A stretch of DNA of 64,000 nucleotides from Mycobacterium sp. OAS707 (GTDB lineage: Bacteria > Actinomycetota > Actinomycetes > Mycobacteriales > Mycobacteriaceae), in assembly GCF_014873705.1 (NCBI RefSeq), contig NZ_JADBDS010000003.1, forward strand, positions 186,001 through 250,000, given 5' to 3'. The notes beneath the pieces are model-generated. The model searched no databases and was not told where the DNA came from. It worked only from the letters and a program-made list of their open reading frames with translations. The translations under genes and the position numbers were made by a program. Below, in pieces: positions 53,405 to 62,361 of the stretch. Position 1 is the first letter of the stretch. Every line of letters begins with the position of its first letter.

Positions 53405-54412
53405 ATGGCGCAAGGTCTGACAGATCTGCAGCTACTGCACGAGCTCGAGCCCGTCGTCGAGCAGAACATCAATCGGCACCTGTCGATGCGCAAGGACTGG
53501 AACCCGCACGACTACATCCCGTGGTCGGACGGCAAGAACTATTACGCACTCGGCGGCAAGGACTGGGACCCCGAGGAATCGAAGCTGTCCGAGGTGGCCC
53601 GGGTCGCAATGCTGACCAACCTCTTGACAGAGGACAATCTGCCCGCATATCACCGCGAGATCGCGATGAACTTCTCGATGGACGGACCGTGGGGCTTCTG
53701 GGTCAACCGCTGGACGGCCGAGGAGAACCGACACGGCATCGCGCTTCGTGACTACCTCGTCGTCACCCGCGCCGTCGATCCGGTCGAGCTCGAGATGCTG
53801 CGCATGGAGCAGGTCACCCGCGGCTTCTCCCCCGGCCAGAACCAGCAGCTCGAGGGCGACGCCGACCTGTTCGCAGAAAGCCTGTTCGACTCCGTCATCT
53901 ACGTGACGTTCCAGGAGCTGGCTACGCGTGTCAGCCACCGCAACACCGGCAAGGCGTGCAACGAAAGCGTCGCCGACCAACTGCTGCAACGGGTTTCGGC
54001 CGACGAGAACCTGCACATGATCTTCTACCGCGACGTTTCCGCGGCCGGGTTCGATATCGCACCCAACCAGGCGATGCACTCGCTGCACAAGGTGCTGAGC
54101 AACTTCAAGATGCCCGGCTACACGATTCCGGACTTCCGGCGTAAGGCCGTCGTCATCGCGTCGGGTGGTGTCTACGATCCGCGCATTCACCTCGACGACG
54201 TGGTCATGCCGGTGCTCAAGAAGTGGCGCATCTTCGAGCGCGAGGACTTCACGGGCGAGGCCGCGCGTCAGCGCGACGAGCTGGCCAAGCTTGTCGAGGA
54301 GCTCGAGGAGGCCTGCGTCAAGTTCGAGATCGCCAAGCAGCGCCGTCTCGAGCGGCTGGCCCAGATGGCGGACAAGAAGGCGGCAAAGGAGCTCGCCGCA
54401 TCAGCGTCGTAA
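53405..54412 (+). CDS. desA1: Acyl-ACP desaturase DesA1
   Basis: A protein of 335 aa from the ATG at 53405. Di-iron ligands are visible in TEDNLPAYHRE, AEENRHGIALRDYL, FQELATRVSHRNTG and ADENLHMIFYRD. The sequence follows M. tuberculosis DesA1 closely (LTDLQLLHELEPVVE, GGKDWDP, PRIHLDDVVMPVLKKWRIFEREDFTGE), except for a NQQLEGDADLF segment where that protein has a shorter loop. DesA1 introduces a double bond needed for mycolic acid synthesis. It overlaps the dus gene; same order desA1-dus-LCP-phoU as in M. tuberculosis. Confidence 0.93.
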   Translation: MAQGLTDLQLLHELEPVVEQNINRHLSMRKDWNPHDYIPWSDGKNYYALGGKDWDPEESKLSEVARVAMLTNLLTEDNLPAYHREIAMNFSMDGPWGFWVNRWTAEENRHGIALRDYLVVTRAVDPVELEMLRMEQVTRGFSPGQNQQLEGDADLFAESLFDSVIYVTFQELATRVSHRNTGKACNESVADQLLQRVSADENLHMIFYRDVSAAGFDIAPNQAMHSLHKVLSNFKMPGYTIPDFRRKAVVIASGGVYDPRIHLDDVVMPVLKKWRIFEREDFTGEAARQRDELAKLVEELEEACVKFEIAKQRRLERLAQMADKKAAKELAASAS

Positions 54413-55563
54413 CCGACGATCGGCCCGCATTACGGATAGGGCCGATCGAGCTGCGGAGCCCTGTCGTACTGGCCCCGATGGCCGGTGTGACAAATGTCGC
54501 ATTCCGCACGCTGTGCCGAGAGCTGGAGCTGGCCCGGGCCGGCACGGTCAGCGGCCTCTACGTGTGCGAGATGGTGACCGCCCGCGCGCTCGTCGAGCGC
54601 CATCCGGTCACCATGCACATGACGACGTTCGCGCCCGACGAGTCGCCCCGCTCGCTGCAGCTCTACAGCGTCGACCCGGACAACACCTTTGCTGCGGCGA
54701 AAATGATCGCTGACGAGGGCCTGGCCGACCATATCGACATGAATTTCGGCTGTCCGGTGCCCAAGGTCACCCGGCGCGGCGGCGGTGCCGCGCTGCCCTT
54801 CAAGCGGCGGCTGTTCGGCCGGATCGTCGCCGCGGCCGTGCGCGCTACCGAGGGCACCGGCATCCCGGTGACCGTGAAGTTCCGGATCGGCATCGACGAC
54901 GCGCACCACACCCATCTGGACGCAGGCCGGATCGCGGCCGAAGAGGGCGCGGCCGCCGTGGCACTGCATGCCCGCACCGCGGCGCAGCGCTACTCCGGAA
55001 CTGCGGACTGGGAGCAGATCGCCGCATTGAAACAGCACGTCACGACGGTTCCCGTGCTCGGCAACGGCGATATCTTCGACGCGGATGACGCGCTGGCGAT
55101 GATGGCAGCCACCGGGTGTGACGGAGTCGTCATCGGCCGTGGCTGCCTTGGCAGGCCGTGGTTGTTCGCCGAACTTTCGGCGGCCTTCGCCGGAACGACG
55201 CCTGCCACGCCGCCCACCCTCGGGGAGGTCGCGGCCATCATGCGCAGACACGGCCAGTTGCTCGCCGACCATTTCGGCGAGGACAAGGGCATGCGCGACA
55301 TGCGCAAGCACATCGCGTGGTACCTGCACGGATTTCCCGCCGGGGCCGACCTACGACGGGCATTGGCCCTGGTCAAGACGCTTTCGGAGCTGGACTCGCT
55401 GCTGGCTCAGCTCGACCCGCAGGTGCCGTTTCCACTTGCGGCGACGGGGCCGCGCGGACGGCAAGGTTCGGCTGCATCGGTGGCCCTGCCCGAGGGCTGG
55501 CTGGCCGATCCCGACGACTGCACGGTGCCCGCGGGAGCAGACGTCATGCACTCCGGAGGCTAA
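54400..55563 (+). CDS. dusB: tRNA-dihydrouridine synthase
   Basis: A protein of ~387 aa. FMN-binding VVLAPMAGVTNVAFRTLC, then NFGCPVPKVTRRGGGAAL with catalytic Cys118, KFRIGIDDAHHTH, HARTAAQRYSGTADW and GNGDIFDADDAL, all as in Dus. It reduces uridine to dihydrouridine in tRNA. No ATG, GTG or TTG lies in frame between a GTG at 54223 (deep in desA1) and an ATG at 54478 inside the FMN motif. AAAGGAG at 54385 is 8 bases before an in-frame ATC at 54400, which I take as the likely non-canonical start. Confidence 0.9.
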   Translation: MSVVTDDRPALRIGPIELRSPVVLAPMAGVTNVAFRTLCRELELARAGTVSGLYVCEMVTARALVERHPVTMHMTTFAPDESPRSLQLYSVDPDNTFAAAKMIADEGLADHIDMNFGCPVPKVTRRGGGAALPFKRRLFGRIVAAAVRATEGTGIPVTVKFRIGIDDAHHTHLDAGRIAAEEGAAAVALHARTAAQRYSGTADWEQIAALKQHVTTVPVLGNGDIFDADDALAMMAATGCDGVVIGRGCLGRPWLFAELSAAFAGTTPATPPTLGEVAAIMRRHGQLLADHFGEDKGMRDMRKHIAWYLHGFPAGADLRRALALVKTLSELDSLLAQLDPQVPFPLAATGPRGRQGSAASVALPEGWLADPDDCTVPAGADVMHSGG

Positions 55564-55580
55564 ACCGAGACGTTCTCGGT
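55564..55580. repeat. Short hairpin after dus
   Basis: ACCGAGA and TCTCGGT arms around CGT, immediately after the dus stop. It may be a weak terminator or an operator for the LCP gene 180 bp downstream. Confidence 0.4.
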
Positions 55581-55758
55581 ACTTCGGTGGACTGGCCGTC
55601 TCTCAGGATGTCTCAGTACGATAAGGCTCTTGTCGTATCCGGCTCCAACGGCGGAGCCCGCAGAGTGTCGTTACCCGAGCTAGAGGCACACGAAGTACTG
55701 CATACGCCCACGCGCACCGACGCGCGCGACGGTCCAGAAAGTCGGAGGCCACCAGAAC

Positions 55759-57822
55759 ATGAGTGACGGCGACGGGGATTTCCCTGATGCCACTCCTGGG
55801 CTTCCCAGCGCTGGGCCCAACCGATGGCTTACCCGAAGTACGCCGCCATCGCCAGGCGCCGCGCCGTGGGAGCGCAGCGGGCATTCCGATGCCGAGGACG
55901 ACGACAAGGGCGCCCCTGCCGGTAACCACACCGACGGCGTCACCGTCGCCGACCTGATTGCGAAGCTGAACGGTGCTTCGAGCGTCCCCGAGGAACTGAG
56001 GCGACCCCGGCCTGCGCCGGAACCCCGGCCTGCGCCCGAACCGCCCGCTCCGGCGACCGAGATCATTCCGCCCGCTCCGGCGACCGAGATCATTCCGCCC
56101 GTCATCGAGCTGGACGATCCGGACACGGAGATCATCCCCGTGGTCGCCGGGTACGCCTCTGAGGTGCCGGATCTGGCGGCGCTGCGCAGCGACGACCGGG
56201 TGCAGCCGTCGCGTATCGGGTCCGGACGCGGCGCGCCCAAGGCCGAGAAGAAGCGGCCGCGTTTCACCAAGACGATGGTGGCCGGTCGGGTGGCCGCCGC
56301 GTTGATCGCGGTGAGCGCGCTGGCACTGACCGGCGGTGCCTGGCAATGGCAGTCGTCGAAGAACAACATGCTCAACAAGGTCTCGGCGCTGGATCCGAAC
56401 TCGCGAGACATTCTGGACCCGAATGCACAGTTCGGTGACGAGAACTTCTTGATCGTCGGGGTGGACAGCCGATTCGGCGAGAACAGCGATATGGGTGCGG
56501 GAACCACCGACGACGCCGCAGGCGCACGGTCGGACACGATCATGCTGGTGAACATCCCGGCCAATCGCAAACGCGTTGTGGCCGTGTCGTTCCCGCGTGA
56601 TCTCGCGATCACCCCCACCAAGTGCGAGCACTGGGATCCCGATACGCATCAATATGGTCCGGTCACCGACCAAGAGTCCGACGCCTACGGACAAGACCAG
56701 GTCTACACCGAGACGAAGATCAACTCCGCGTACGCGGTCGGCGGGCCCAAGTGTCTGGTCAAGGTGATCCAGAAGCTGTCCGGTCTTTCGGTAAACCGGT
56801 TCATGGCAGTCGATTTCGCCGGCTTCTCGAAGATGGTCGACGCTCTTGGCGGTGTCGAGGTGTGCAGCACCACCCCGCTGGAGGACTACGAACTCGGCAC
56901 CGTGCTGGCCAATGCGGGCAGGCAGATGGTCGACGGGCACACCGCATTGCAGTACGTGCGCGCCCGCCAGGTCACCACCGAGACCAACGGCGACTACGGC
57001 CGCATCAAGCGCCAACAGCTGTTCCTGTCCTCGCTGCTGCGCTCGATGATCTCCAAGGAAGTGTTCTTCTCGCTGTCCAAGCTCAACAACGTGGTCAACA
57101 TGTTCATCAACGACAGCTTCGTCGACAACATCGACACCAAGGACCTCGTCGACCTCGGCCAGTCCGTCCAGGGGGTCAGCGCCGGCCGCATCACATTCGT
57201 GACGGTGCCGACGGTCGGCTACGCCGACGAGTACGGCAACGAAACCCCCCGCACCGACGACATGCGGGCGCTGTTCGACGCGATCATCAACGACGACCCG
57301 CTGCCCGAGGAGAAGAATCCGGACAACACCCCGGTGCCCGGCACGCCCGAGTCGAAGACCAGCACCCCCGCGGCATCTCCTTCGCCTGCGCCGGAGAACG
57401 CCGAGTTGGTCAGCGCGGTCACCACCAACCCGCAGGACATCACCGTGCGCGTGTCGAACTCGACCGGTGAGGACGGCCTGGCGTCCACCGCCGCGAGCGA
57501 ACTGCAGTCGCACGGCTTCAACGTGACCAGCCCCGACGACTATCCCGGACCGCTGAACTCGACGACGGTGTTCTTCTCGCCAGGCAACGAGCAGGCCGCG
57601 GCCACCGTTGCGTCGTCCTTCACCAATCCCACCATCGAACGGGTCAGCGGCTTGGGCGATGTGGTGCGGGTGGCGCTCGGAAGCGACTTCCTGTCGGTGA
57701 CTCCGCCGTCGCCGAGCGGATCCCCCGTGCAGGTTCACGTTGTACGTGGGACCAGTACGACACCGACGCATCTGCCCGAGGATCTGACGGTCACCAACGC
57801 CGCCGACACCTCGTGCGAATAA
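55759..57822 (+). CDS. LytR-CpsA-Psr (LCP) family protein with LytR_C domain
   Basis: A protein of 687 aa. A disordered Pro/Glu-rich N-terminus (with a duplicated APATEIIPP unit near 98-115), membrane helix at about 174-196, LCP domain about 228-400 (FLIVGVDSRFG, RSDTIMLVNI, VVAVSFPRDLAI, GRIKRQQLFL) and LytR_C domain about 555-640 (ITVRVSNSTGEDGLAS). LCP proteins attach arabinogalactan to peptidoglycan at the outer face of the membrane. Corresponds in position and layout to the LCP gene next to phoY2 in M. tuberculosis. Confidence 0.93.
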   Translation: MSDGDGDFPDATPGLPSAGPNRWLTRSTPPSPGAAPWERSGHSDAEDDDKGAPAGNHTDGVTVADLIAKLNGASSVPEELRRPRPAPEPRPAPEPPAPATEIIPPAPATEIIPPVIELDDPDTEIIPVVAGYASEVPDLAALRSDDRVQPSRIGSGRGAPKAEKKRPRFTKTMVAGRVAAALIAVSALALTGGAWQWQSSKNNMLNKVSALDPNSRDILDPNAQFGDENFLIVGVDSRFGENSDMGAGTTDDAAGARSDTIMLVNIPANRKRVVAVSFPRDLAITPTKCEHWDPDTHQYGPVTDQESDAYGQDQVYTETKINSAYAVGGPKCLVKVIQKLSGLSVNRFMAVDFAGFSKMVDALGGVEVCSTTPLEDYELGTVLANAGRQMVDGHTALQYVRARQVTTETNGDYGRIKRQQLFLSSLLRSMISKEVFFSLSKLNNVVNMFINDSFVDNIDTKDLVDLGQSVQGVSAGRITFVTVPTVGYADEYGNETPRTDDMRALFDAIINDDPLPEEKNPDNTPVPGTPESKTSTPAASPSPAPENAELVSAVTTNPQDITVRVSNSTGEDGLASTAASELQSHGFNVTSPDDYPGPLNSTTVFFSPGNEQAAATVASSFTNPTIERVSGLGDVVRVALGSDFLSVTPPSPSGSPVQVHVVRGTSTTPTHLPEDLTVTNAADTSCE

Positions 57823-57865
57823 CGCTGTAGCACCGCCACCTTCGGGCCCCATTTAGGCAGGTGGC

Positions 57866-57883
57866 ATTCACCTTTCGTTCACC
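57866..57883 (+). promoter_or_regulatory. PHO box upstream of phoU
   Basis: Two TTCACC units (ATTCACC at 57866, GTTCACC at 57877) form an 11-bp direct repeat, the arrangement bound by RegX3/PhoB-type regulators. It lies 34 bp upstream of the presumed -10. A matching box is at 63575. Confidence 0.65.
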
Positions 57884-57916
57884 GCTTGCGTCGTGACGTA
57901 CCGACGACAAACACCG

Positions 57917-57922
57917 TAGGCT
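57917..57922 (+). promoter_or_regulatory. Probable -10 element of leaderless phoU promoter
   Basis: TAGGCT ends 6 bases before the ATG at 57929; transcription would start at the ATG. No ribosome binding site is present. Confidence 0.45.
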
Positions 57923-57928
57923 TGGCGC

Positions 57929-58597
57929 ATGCGAACCGCGTACCACGAGCAATTGGATGCCCTGACAGCCCAGCTCGGCGAGATGTGCGGGCTGGCGGGC
58001 GCTGCCATGGAACGCGCCACGCAGGCCCTACTGCAAGCCGATCTCGTGCTGGCCGAGCAGGTCATCACCGACCACGAGCAGATCGCGGCGATGAGCACGC
58101 GCGCCGAAGAAAGCGCGTTCGTGCTCCTGGCGCTGCAGGCGCCGGTGGCAGGCGATCTGCGATCGATCGTCAGCTCGATTCAGATCGTCGCCGACGTTGA
58201 CCGGATGGGCGCGCTGGCGCTGCACGTCGCCAAGATCGCAAGGCGCCGCCATCCCCAGCACGCGCTGCCCGAAGAGGTCAACGGTTATTTCGCTGAAATG
58301 GGCCGCGTTGCAGTCGAATTGGGCAACAGCGCGCAGGAGGTGCTGATCACCCGGGATCCGGAGAAGGCAGCGCGAATCCGCGAAGAAGACGACGCGATGG
58401 ACGACCTACACCGTCACCTGTTCACGGTGCTGATGGACCGGGAATGGAAGCACGGGGTCGCCGCGGCCGTCGACGTGACGCTGCTCGGCCGCTTCTACGA
58501 GCGGTTCGCCGACCACGCCGTGGAGGTGGCCCGCCGCGTCATCTTCCAGGTCACCGGCAATCACCCCGACGAGGAACAGATCCCCACTCCGCGCTGA
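57929..58597 (+). CDS. phoU: Phosphate signalling regulator PhoU/PhoY
   Basis: A protein of 222 aa, the standard PhoU length. Two repeated three-helix halves, with ADVDRMGALALHVAKIARRR and the second VTLLGRFYERFADHAVEVARRV carrying the acidic metal-binding ExxxD motifs. PhoU links the Pst transporter to the SenX3-RegX3 system and shuts off the phosphate response when phosphate is ample. A PHO box and leaderless promoter precede it. Confidence 0.95.
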   Translation: MRTAYHEQLDALTAQLGEMCGLAGAAMERATQALLQADLVLAEQVITDHEQIAAMSTRAEESAFVLLALQAPVAGDLRSIVSSIQIVADVDRMGALALHVAKIARRRHPQHALPEEVNGYFAEMGRVAVELGNSAQEVLITRDPEKAARIREEDDAMDDLHRHLFTVLMDREWKHGVAAAVDVTLLGRFYERFADHAVEVARRVIFQVTGNHPDEEQIPTPR

Positions 58598-58601
58598 GGC
58601 G

Positions 58602-59525
58602 TTACGGCCGCAGCACGATCTTTCCCCTGGTGTGCCGCTCCTCCAGCGTGCGGTACGCCGCTTGTACCTGGTCAAGCGGGTACACCGCGGCAATGGGCAG
58701 CTCCAGCTCACCCGCTGCGATCAGCTCCGCCAACTCCGCGAGCACCCGAGCATCGGCACCCTCGGCATTGCCGTCGCCCTTCACGCCGAACCGCTCGATG
58801 GCTGCGAAGTCGATGATGGTGTCCACCCGCTGCGGATCGATGCCTAGTTCGGTCACCGCCAATTCGACGTAGCCACCGCCGAAGAAGTCCAGGAACGCGT
58901 CGATTCCATTGGGCGCCGCCGCGCGGAGCCGGTCGGCCAGCGAGTCGCCATAGTTGACGGGGACCACGCCGTGTGCGGTGAGCCATTCGTCGTTCGACGG
59001 GCCGGCGATGCCCAAAACCGTTGCGCCAGCGCGCTTTGCGAGCTGAACGGCGATGGTGCCGACTCCCCCGGCCGCACCCGCGACGGCGACCGTGTCACCC
59101 GGCTTCAACGCAACGGCACGGACCGCGGCGTAAGCGGTGGCGCCCACGCCGGGCAGGCCGCCTGCGACCTCCCACGGCACCGGATCGGGTTTGGCCGTGA
59201 GCTGGTCAGCGGGTACTGCGACGAATTCGGCCTGACTGGAGCGCTTCTCGGTGAAGCCCAGCACCCCGTCGCCGACTGCGAAGCCGTCGACGCCGGCACC
59301 GATCTCGGCGACCACACCCGCCAGATCACTGCCCTGTCCGGACGGGAACGTCGCCGGCCACCGGTCGTGAAATGCACCGCGGCGAATCATCGCCTCACCA
59401 GGGTTGATTCCGGCTGCCTTGACCGCAACCAGCACCTCGCCCTCACCAGGCACAGGCTTGTCGACCTCACGCACCGCGAGGACGTCGATGTCGCCGTACT
59501 GATCGAACTGCACTGCTTTGGCCAT
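58602..59525 (-). CDS. NADP-dependent MDR oxidoreductase (quinone reductase-like)
   Basis: A protein of 307 aa from the ATG at 59525 (GTG at 59531 possible). GroES-like part VLVAVKAAGINPGEAM and Rossmann loop AGAAGGVGTIAVQLAKRAG. No catalytic-zinc ligands. Sits between phoU (convergent, 4 bp gap) and pstB (35 bp) with its own start, and is not part of the usual phosphate set. Confidence 0.88.
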   Translation of the reverse strand: MAKAVQFDQYGDIDVLAVREVDKPVPGEGEVLVAVKAAGINPGEAMIRRGAFHDRWPATFPSGQGSDLAGVVAEIGAGVDGFAVGDGVLGFTEKRSSQAEFVAVPADQLTAKPDPVPWEVAGGLPGVGATAYAAVRAVALKPGDTVAVAGAAGGVGTIAVQLAKRAGATVLGIAGPSNDEWLTAHGVVPVNYGDSLADRLRAAAPNGIDAFLDFFGGGYVELAVTELGIDPQRVDTIIDFAAIERFGVKGDGNAEGADARVLAELAELIAAGELELPIAAVYPLDQVQAAYRTLEERHTRGKIVLRP

Positions 59526-59560
59526 GGCCACTACGAACGCCGCAGCGTGTCGATTATTCC

Positions 59561-60337
59561 CTACCCGAAGCGGCCGGAGATGTAGTCCTCCGTGGCCTTT
59601 TCGTTCGGGTTGGAGAAGATCTTCTCGGTGTCGTCGATCTCGATGAGCCGGCCCGGCTTACCCGTCGCCTCCAGATTGAAGAACGCGGTCTGGTCGCTGA
59701 CGCGGGCGGCCTGTTGCATGTTGTGCGTGACGATGACGATCGTGAAGTCCTGCTTGAGCTCCGCGATCAGGTCCTCGATCGCCAGCGTCGAGATCGGGTC
59801 GAGCGCTGAGCACGGCTCGTCCATCAGCAGCACATCCGGCTGCACCGCGATCGCGCGGGCGATGCACAGCCGCTGCTGCTGGCCACCCGAAAGGCCGCCG
59901 CCGGGCTTCTCCAACCGGTCCTTGACCTCGTTCCACAGGTTGGCACCCTTGAGGGAACGCTCGGCGACCTCGTCGAGCGCCTTCTTGCTGCGCACGCCCT
60001 GCAACTTCAGCCCGGCCACCACGTTGTCGCGAATTGACATGGTGGGGAACGGGTTTGGCCGCTGGAACACCATGCCGATGGTCTTGCGGACACCGACAGG
60101 GTCGACTCCCGCACCGTAGATGTCCTCACCGTCGAGCAGCACCGAACCTTCGACGCGGGCGCCGGGAATCACCTCGTGCATGCGATTGAGCGTCCGCAGC
60201 ACCGTCGACTTGCCGCAACCCGACGGCCCGATGAACGCCGTAACACTGCGGGGCTGAACGGACAGCGCGACATCGGCCACGGCGTGGAACGAGCCGTAGT
60301 AGATGTTGACGTCCTTGAGGTCCAACCGCTTGGCCAC
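59561..60337 (-). CDS. pstB: Phosphate ABC transporter ATP-binding protein PstB
   Basis: A protein of 258 aa from a GTG with AGGAG upstream. Walker A GPSGCGKST at 37-45, signature LSGGQQQR, Walker B LLMDEPCSALDP and VTHNM. High-affinity phosphate uptake; last gene of the pstSCAB unit, 9 bp after pstA. Confidence 0.95.
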   Translation of the reverse strand: MAKRLDLKDVNIYYGSFHAVADVALSVQPRSVTAFIGPSGCGKSTVLRTLNRMHEVIPGARVEGSVLLDGEDIYGAGVDPVGVRKTIGMVFQRPNPFPTMSIRDNVVAGLKLQGVRSKKALDEVAERSLKGANLWNEVKDRLEKPGGGLSGGQQQRLCIARAIAVQPDVLLMDEPCSALDPISTLAIEDLIAELKQDFTIVIVTHNMQQAARVSDQTAFFNLEATGKPGRLIEIDDTEKIFSNPNEKATEDYISGRFG

Positions 60338-60346
60338 TTGAAGCTC

Positions 60347-61261
60347 CTAAACCTTCTTGGGGGCGAAGATCTTCGCGATGAACCGCGCCCCGATATTGAG
60401 TATGGCGATCAACAGGATCAATGTCAGGGCCGCGCCCCAGAGTCGGTCGGTCGGCACCGGGTTGGCGCCCGCGCCCGCCGAAATCTGGTCGTACATCATG
60501 CCCGGCAGCGATCCCATGAATCCGTTGAACATGTCGAAGTTCATCGCCTGCGCGTAGCCGACCAGGATCAGCAACGGCGCGGTCTCCCCCATCACGCGGG
60601 CCAGCGCCAGCATGATGCCGGTGACGATGCCCGACAACGCCGTCGGAATGACGATGCGCACGATCGTCTTCCACTTCGGCACGCCCAGCGCATAACTGGC
60701 TTCGCGCAGGTCCATCGGAACGATGCGCAACATCTCTTCGGTGGCGCGCACGATGACCGGAATCATCAACAGCACCAACGCAAGTGACACCGCAAAGCCG
60801 GAGCGTTGGAAGCCGAGTGTGGCCACCCACAACGCGTAGATGAACAGCGCCGCCACAATCGAGGGCACACCCGTGAGGATGTCGACCATGAACGTGGTGA
60901 TCTTGCCAAGTCGCGTACCACCGCCGTACTCAACAAGATAGACGGCGACGAAGATGCCGATCGGAATCGAGATGATCGCACACACCAAGCCCTGCAACAC
61001 GGTGCCGATGATTGCGTGGTAAACCCCGCCACCGGCCTGGAATGCCGTCATGCCCGCCTGGGAGTTGGTGAACCAGACGGGTGAGGCGAGCGCCTTGATG
61101 CCCTTGGTGATGGTCGAGTACAACACCCACAGCAGCGGCACCAACGCGATCACCAGCGACGCCGTAACCAACACTGTCGCAATGTTGTTGGTGACCTTGC
61201 GGCGAAGGCTCACGCCCTGGAAGGTCGTGACTTTGACCGGGCGGTCCAGAGTCGAGGTCAT
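60347..61261 (-). CDS. pstA: Phosphate ABC transporter permease PstA
   Basis: A protein of 304 aa with six membrane helices. The EAA-like loop EASYALGVPKWKTIVRIVIPTAL contacts PstB. The ATG at 61261 overlaps the pstC stop by 4 bp; earlier in-frame codons lie in pstC. Forms the channel with PstC. Confidence 0.94.
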   Translation of the reverse strand: MTSTLDRPVKVTTFQGVSLRRKVTNNIATVLVTASLVIALVPLLWVLYSTITKGIKALASPVWFTNSQAGMTAFQAGGGVYHAIIGTVLQGLVCAIISIPIGIFVAVYLVEYGGGTRLGKITTFMVDILTGVPSIVAALFIYALWVATLGFQRSGFAVSLALVLLMIPVIVRATEEMLRIVPMDLREASYALGVPKWKTIVRIVIPTALSGIVTGIMLALARVMGETAPLLILVGYAQAMNFDMFNGFMGSLPGMMYDQISAGAGANPVPTDRLWGAALTLILLIAILNIGARFIAKIFAPKKV

Positions 61262-62325
61262 TTCGCGCCCCTTCCGGCGACCGCGGCGCGAGCAAGCGAG
61301 TTCACCACGAACGTCAGGATGAACAACACCAGGCCGGCGGCGATGTACGCGCCTGCTTTGTACTGGTCGTTGAATTCGCTTGCGGTGGCGGCGATCTTGC
61401 TCGCAAATGTGTAGCCACCGTCGAACAGCGTCCAACTGAACGCCTTCTGCGTACCGCGCAGGATGATCAACAACGCGATCGTCTCACCCAGCGCACGGCC
61501 GAGGCCGAGCATCGCACCGCTGATGTAACCGGACAGGCCGAACGGCAACACCGTGGTGCGCACGACCTCCCATCGGGTGGCGCCGAGCGCGAGCGCCGCC
61601 TCGATCTGACCGCGGGGCGTCTGGATGAACACCTCTCGTGTCACCGCGGTGATGATCGGCAGGATCATGACGGCGAGCACGATGCCGGCCGTGAAGATGG
61701 TTCCGCCTCCCGCCACCGATGCGTTGCCGGTCTTGAACAGAAACAGCCAGTCGAGATTCTTGTTGAGCCACAAGGCAAACGGCTTGAGCACCGGGGCCAG
61801 CACGTAGAGCCCCCACACGCCGTACACGATCGACGGCACCGCCGCGAGAAGGTCGACCATGTAGCCCAGCGGGCCCGCCAGCCGCCGTGGCGAGTAGTGG
61901 GTGAGAAATATCGCGATGCCCAATGCGACGGGCATGGCGAGGATCAACGCGAAAAGCGATACGAAGACGGTCACCTGGAGCAGATCGAGGATGCCGAAGT
62001 GCATCGCCGACGTGTCGGTGGTGATCCAGTTTCCGCCGTAGAGGAAGAAGTTCTCTTTGTTGCGGGCGAGCGCCGGGACCGCCCGCCACAACAGGAAAGC
62101 CCCGATCGCGGCGATGATGACGACGATCAGGACTCCTGAGCCCTCCGCAAGCCCGCGGAAGACCCTGTCTCCCAACCGGACCTTCGTGCCTTTGGCAGGG
62201 TCGGTGGAGATGGGCGGCGGTGCGGGAAAGGGTGAAGCGATCACTTCACCCGAGCCCGCGTCCGCTGGGTTCGGCAGCCCGTTTGCTTCGGTCACATCGA
62301 GCCTATCGGTCATTGGTCCCGGCAC
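61258..62325 (-). CDS. pstC: Phosphate ABC transporter permease PstC
   Basis: A protein of 355 aa from a GTG (ATG at 62313 possible). A Pro-rich cytosolic N-terminus, then six helices from about 60; ALALGATRWEVVRTTVLPFGLSG is the EAA loop. Partner of PstA. The 36-bp gap to pstS shows the two are co-transcribed. Confidence 0.94.
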   Translation of the reverse strand: MPGPMTDRLDVTEANGLPNPADAGSGEVIASPFPAPPPISTDPAKGTKVRLGDRVFRGLAEGSGVLIVVIIAAIGAFLLWRAVPALARNKENFFLYGGNWITTDTSAMHFGILDLLQVTVFVSLFALILAMPVALGIAIFLTHYSPRRLAGPLGYMVDLLAAVPSIVYGVWGLYVLAPVLKPFALWLNKNLDWLFLFKTGNASVAGGGTIFTAGIVLAVMILPIITAVTREVFIQTPRGQIEAALALGATRWEVVRTTVLPFGLSGYISGAMLGLGRALGETIALLIILRGTQKAFSWTLFDGGYTFASKIAATASEFNDQYKAGAYIAAGLVLFILTFVVNSLARAAVAGRGAK

Positions 62326-62361
62326 CCATCCTCACCGCAATCGTGCTGTCGCGCAGGGCAA

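Noticed and set aside
55603..57852. A 749-codon open frame on the minus strand opposite the LCP gene
   Set aside because: Its composition (His/Arg/Gly/Val-rich, no domain) is that of a GC-rich antisense shadow, while the plus strand encodes a clear LCP and LytR_C protein.
57835..57865. A GCCACCT/AGGTGGC hairpin after the LCP gene
   Set aside because: A 17-base loop and overlap with the PHO box region make a terminator doubtful.
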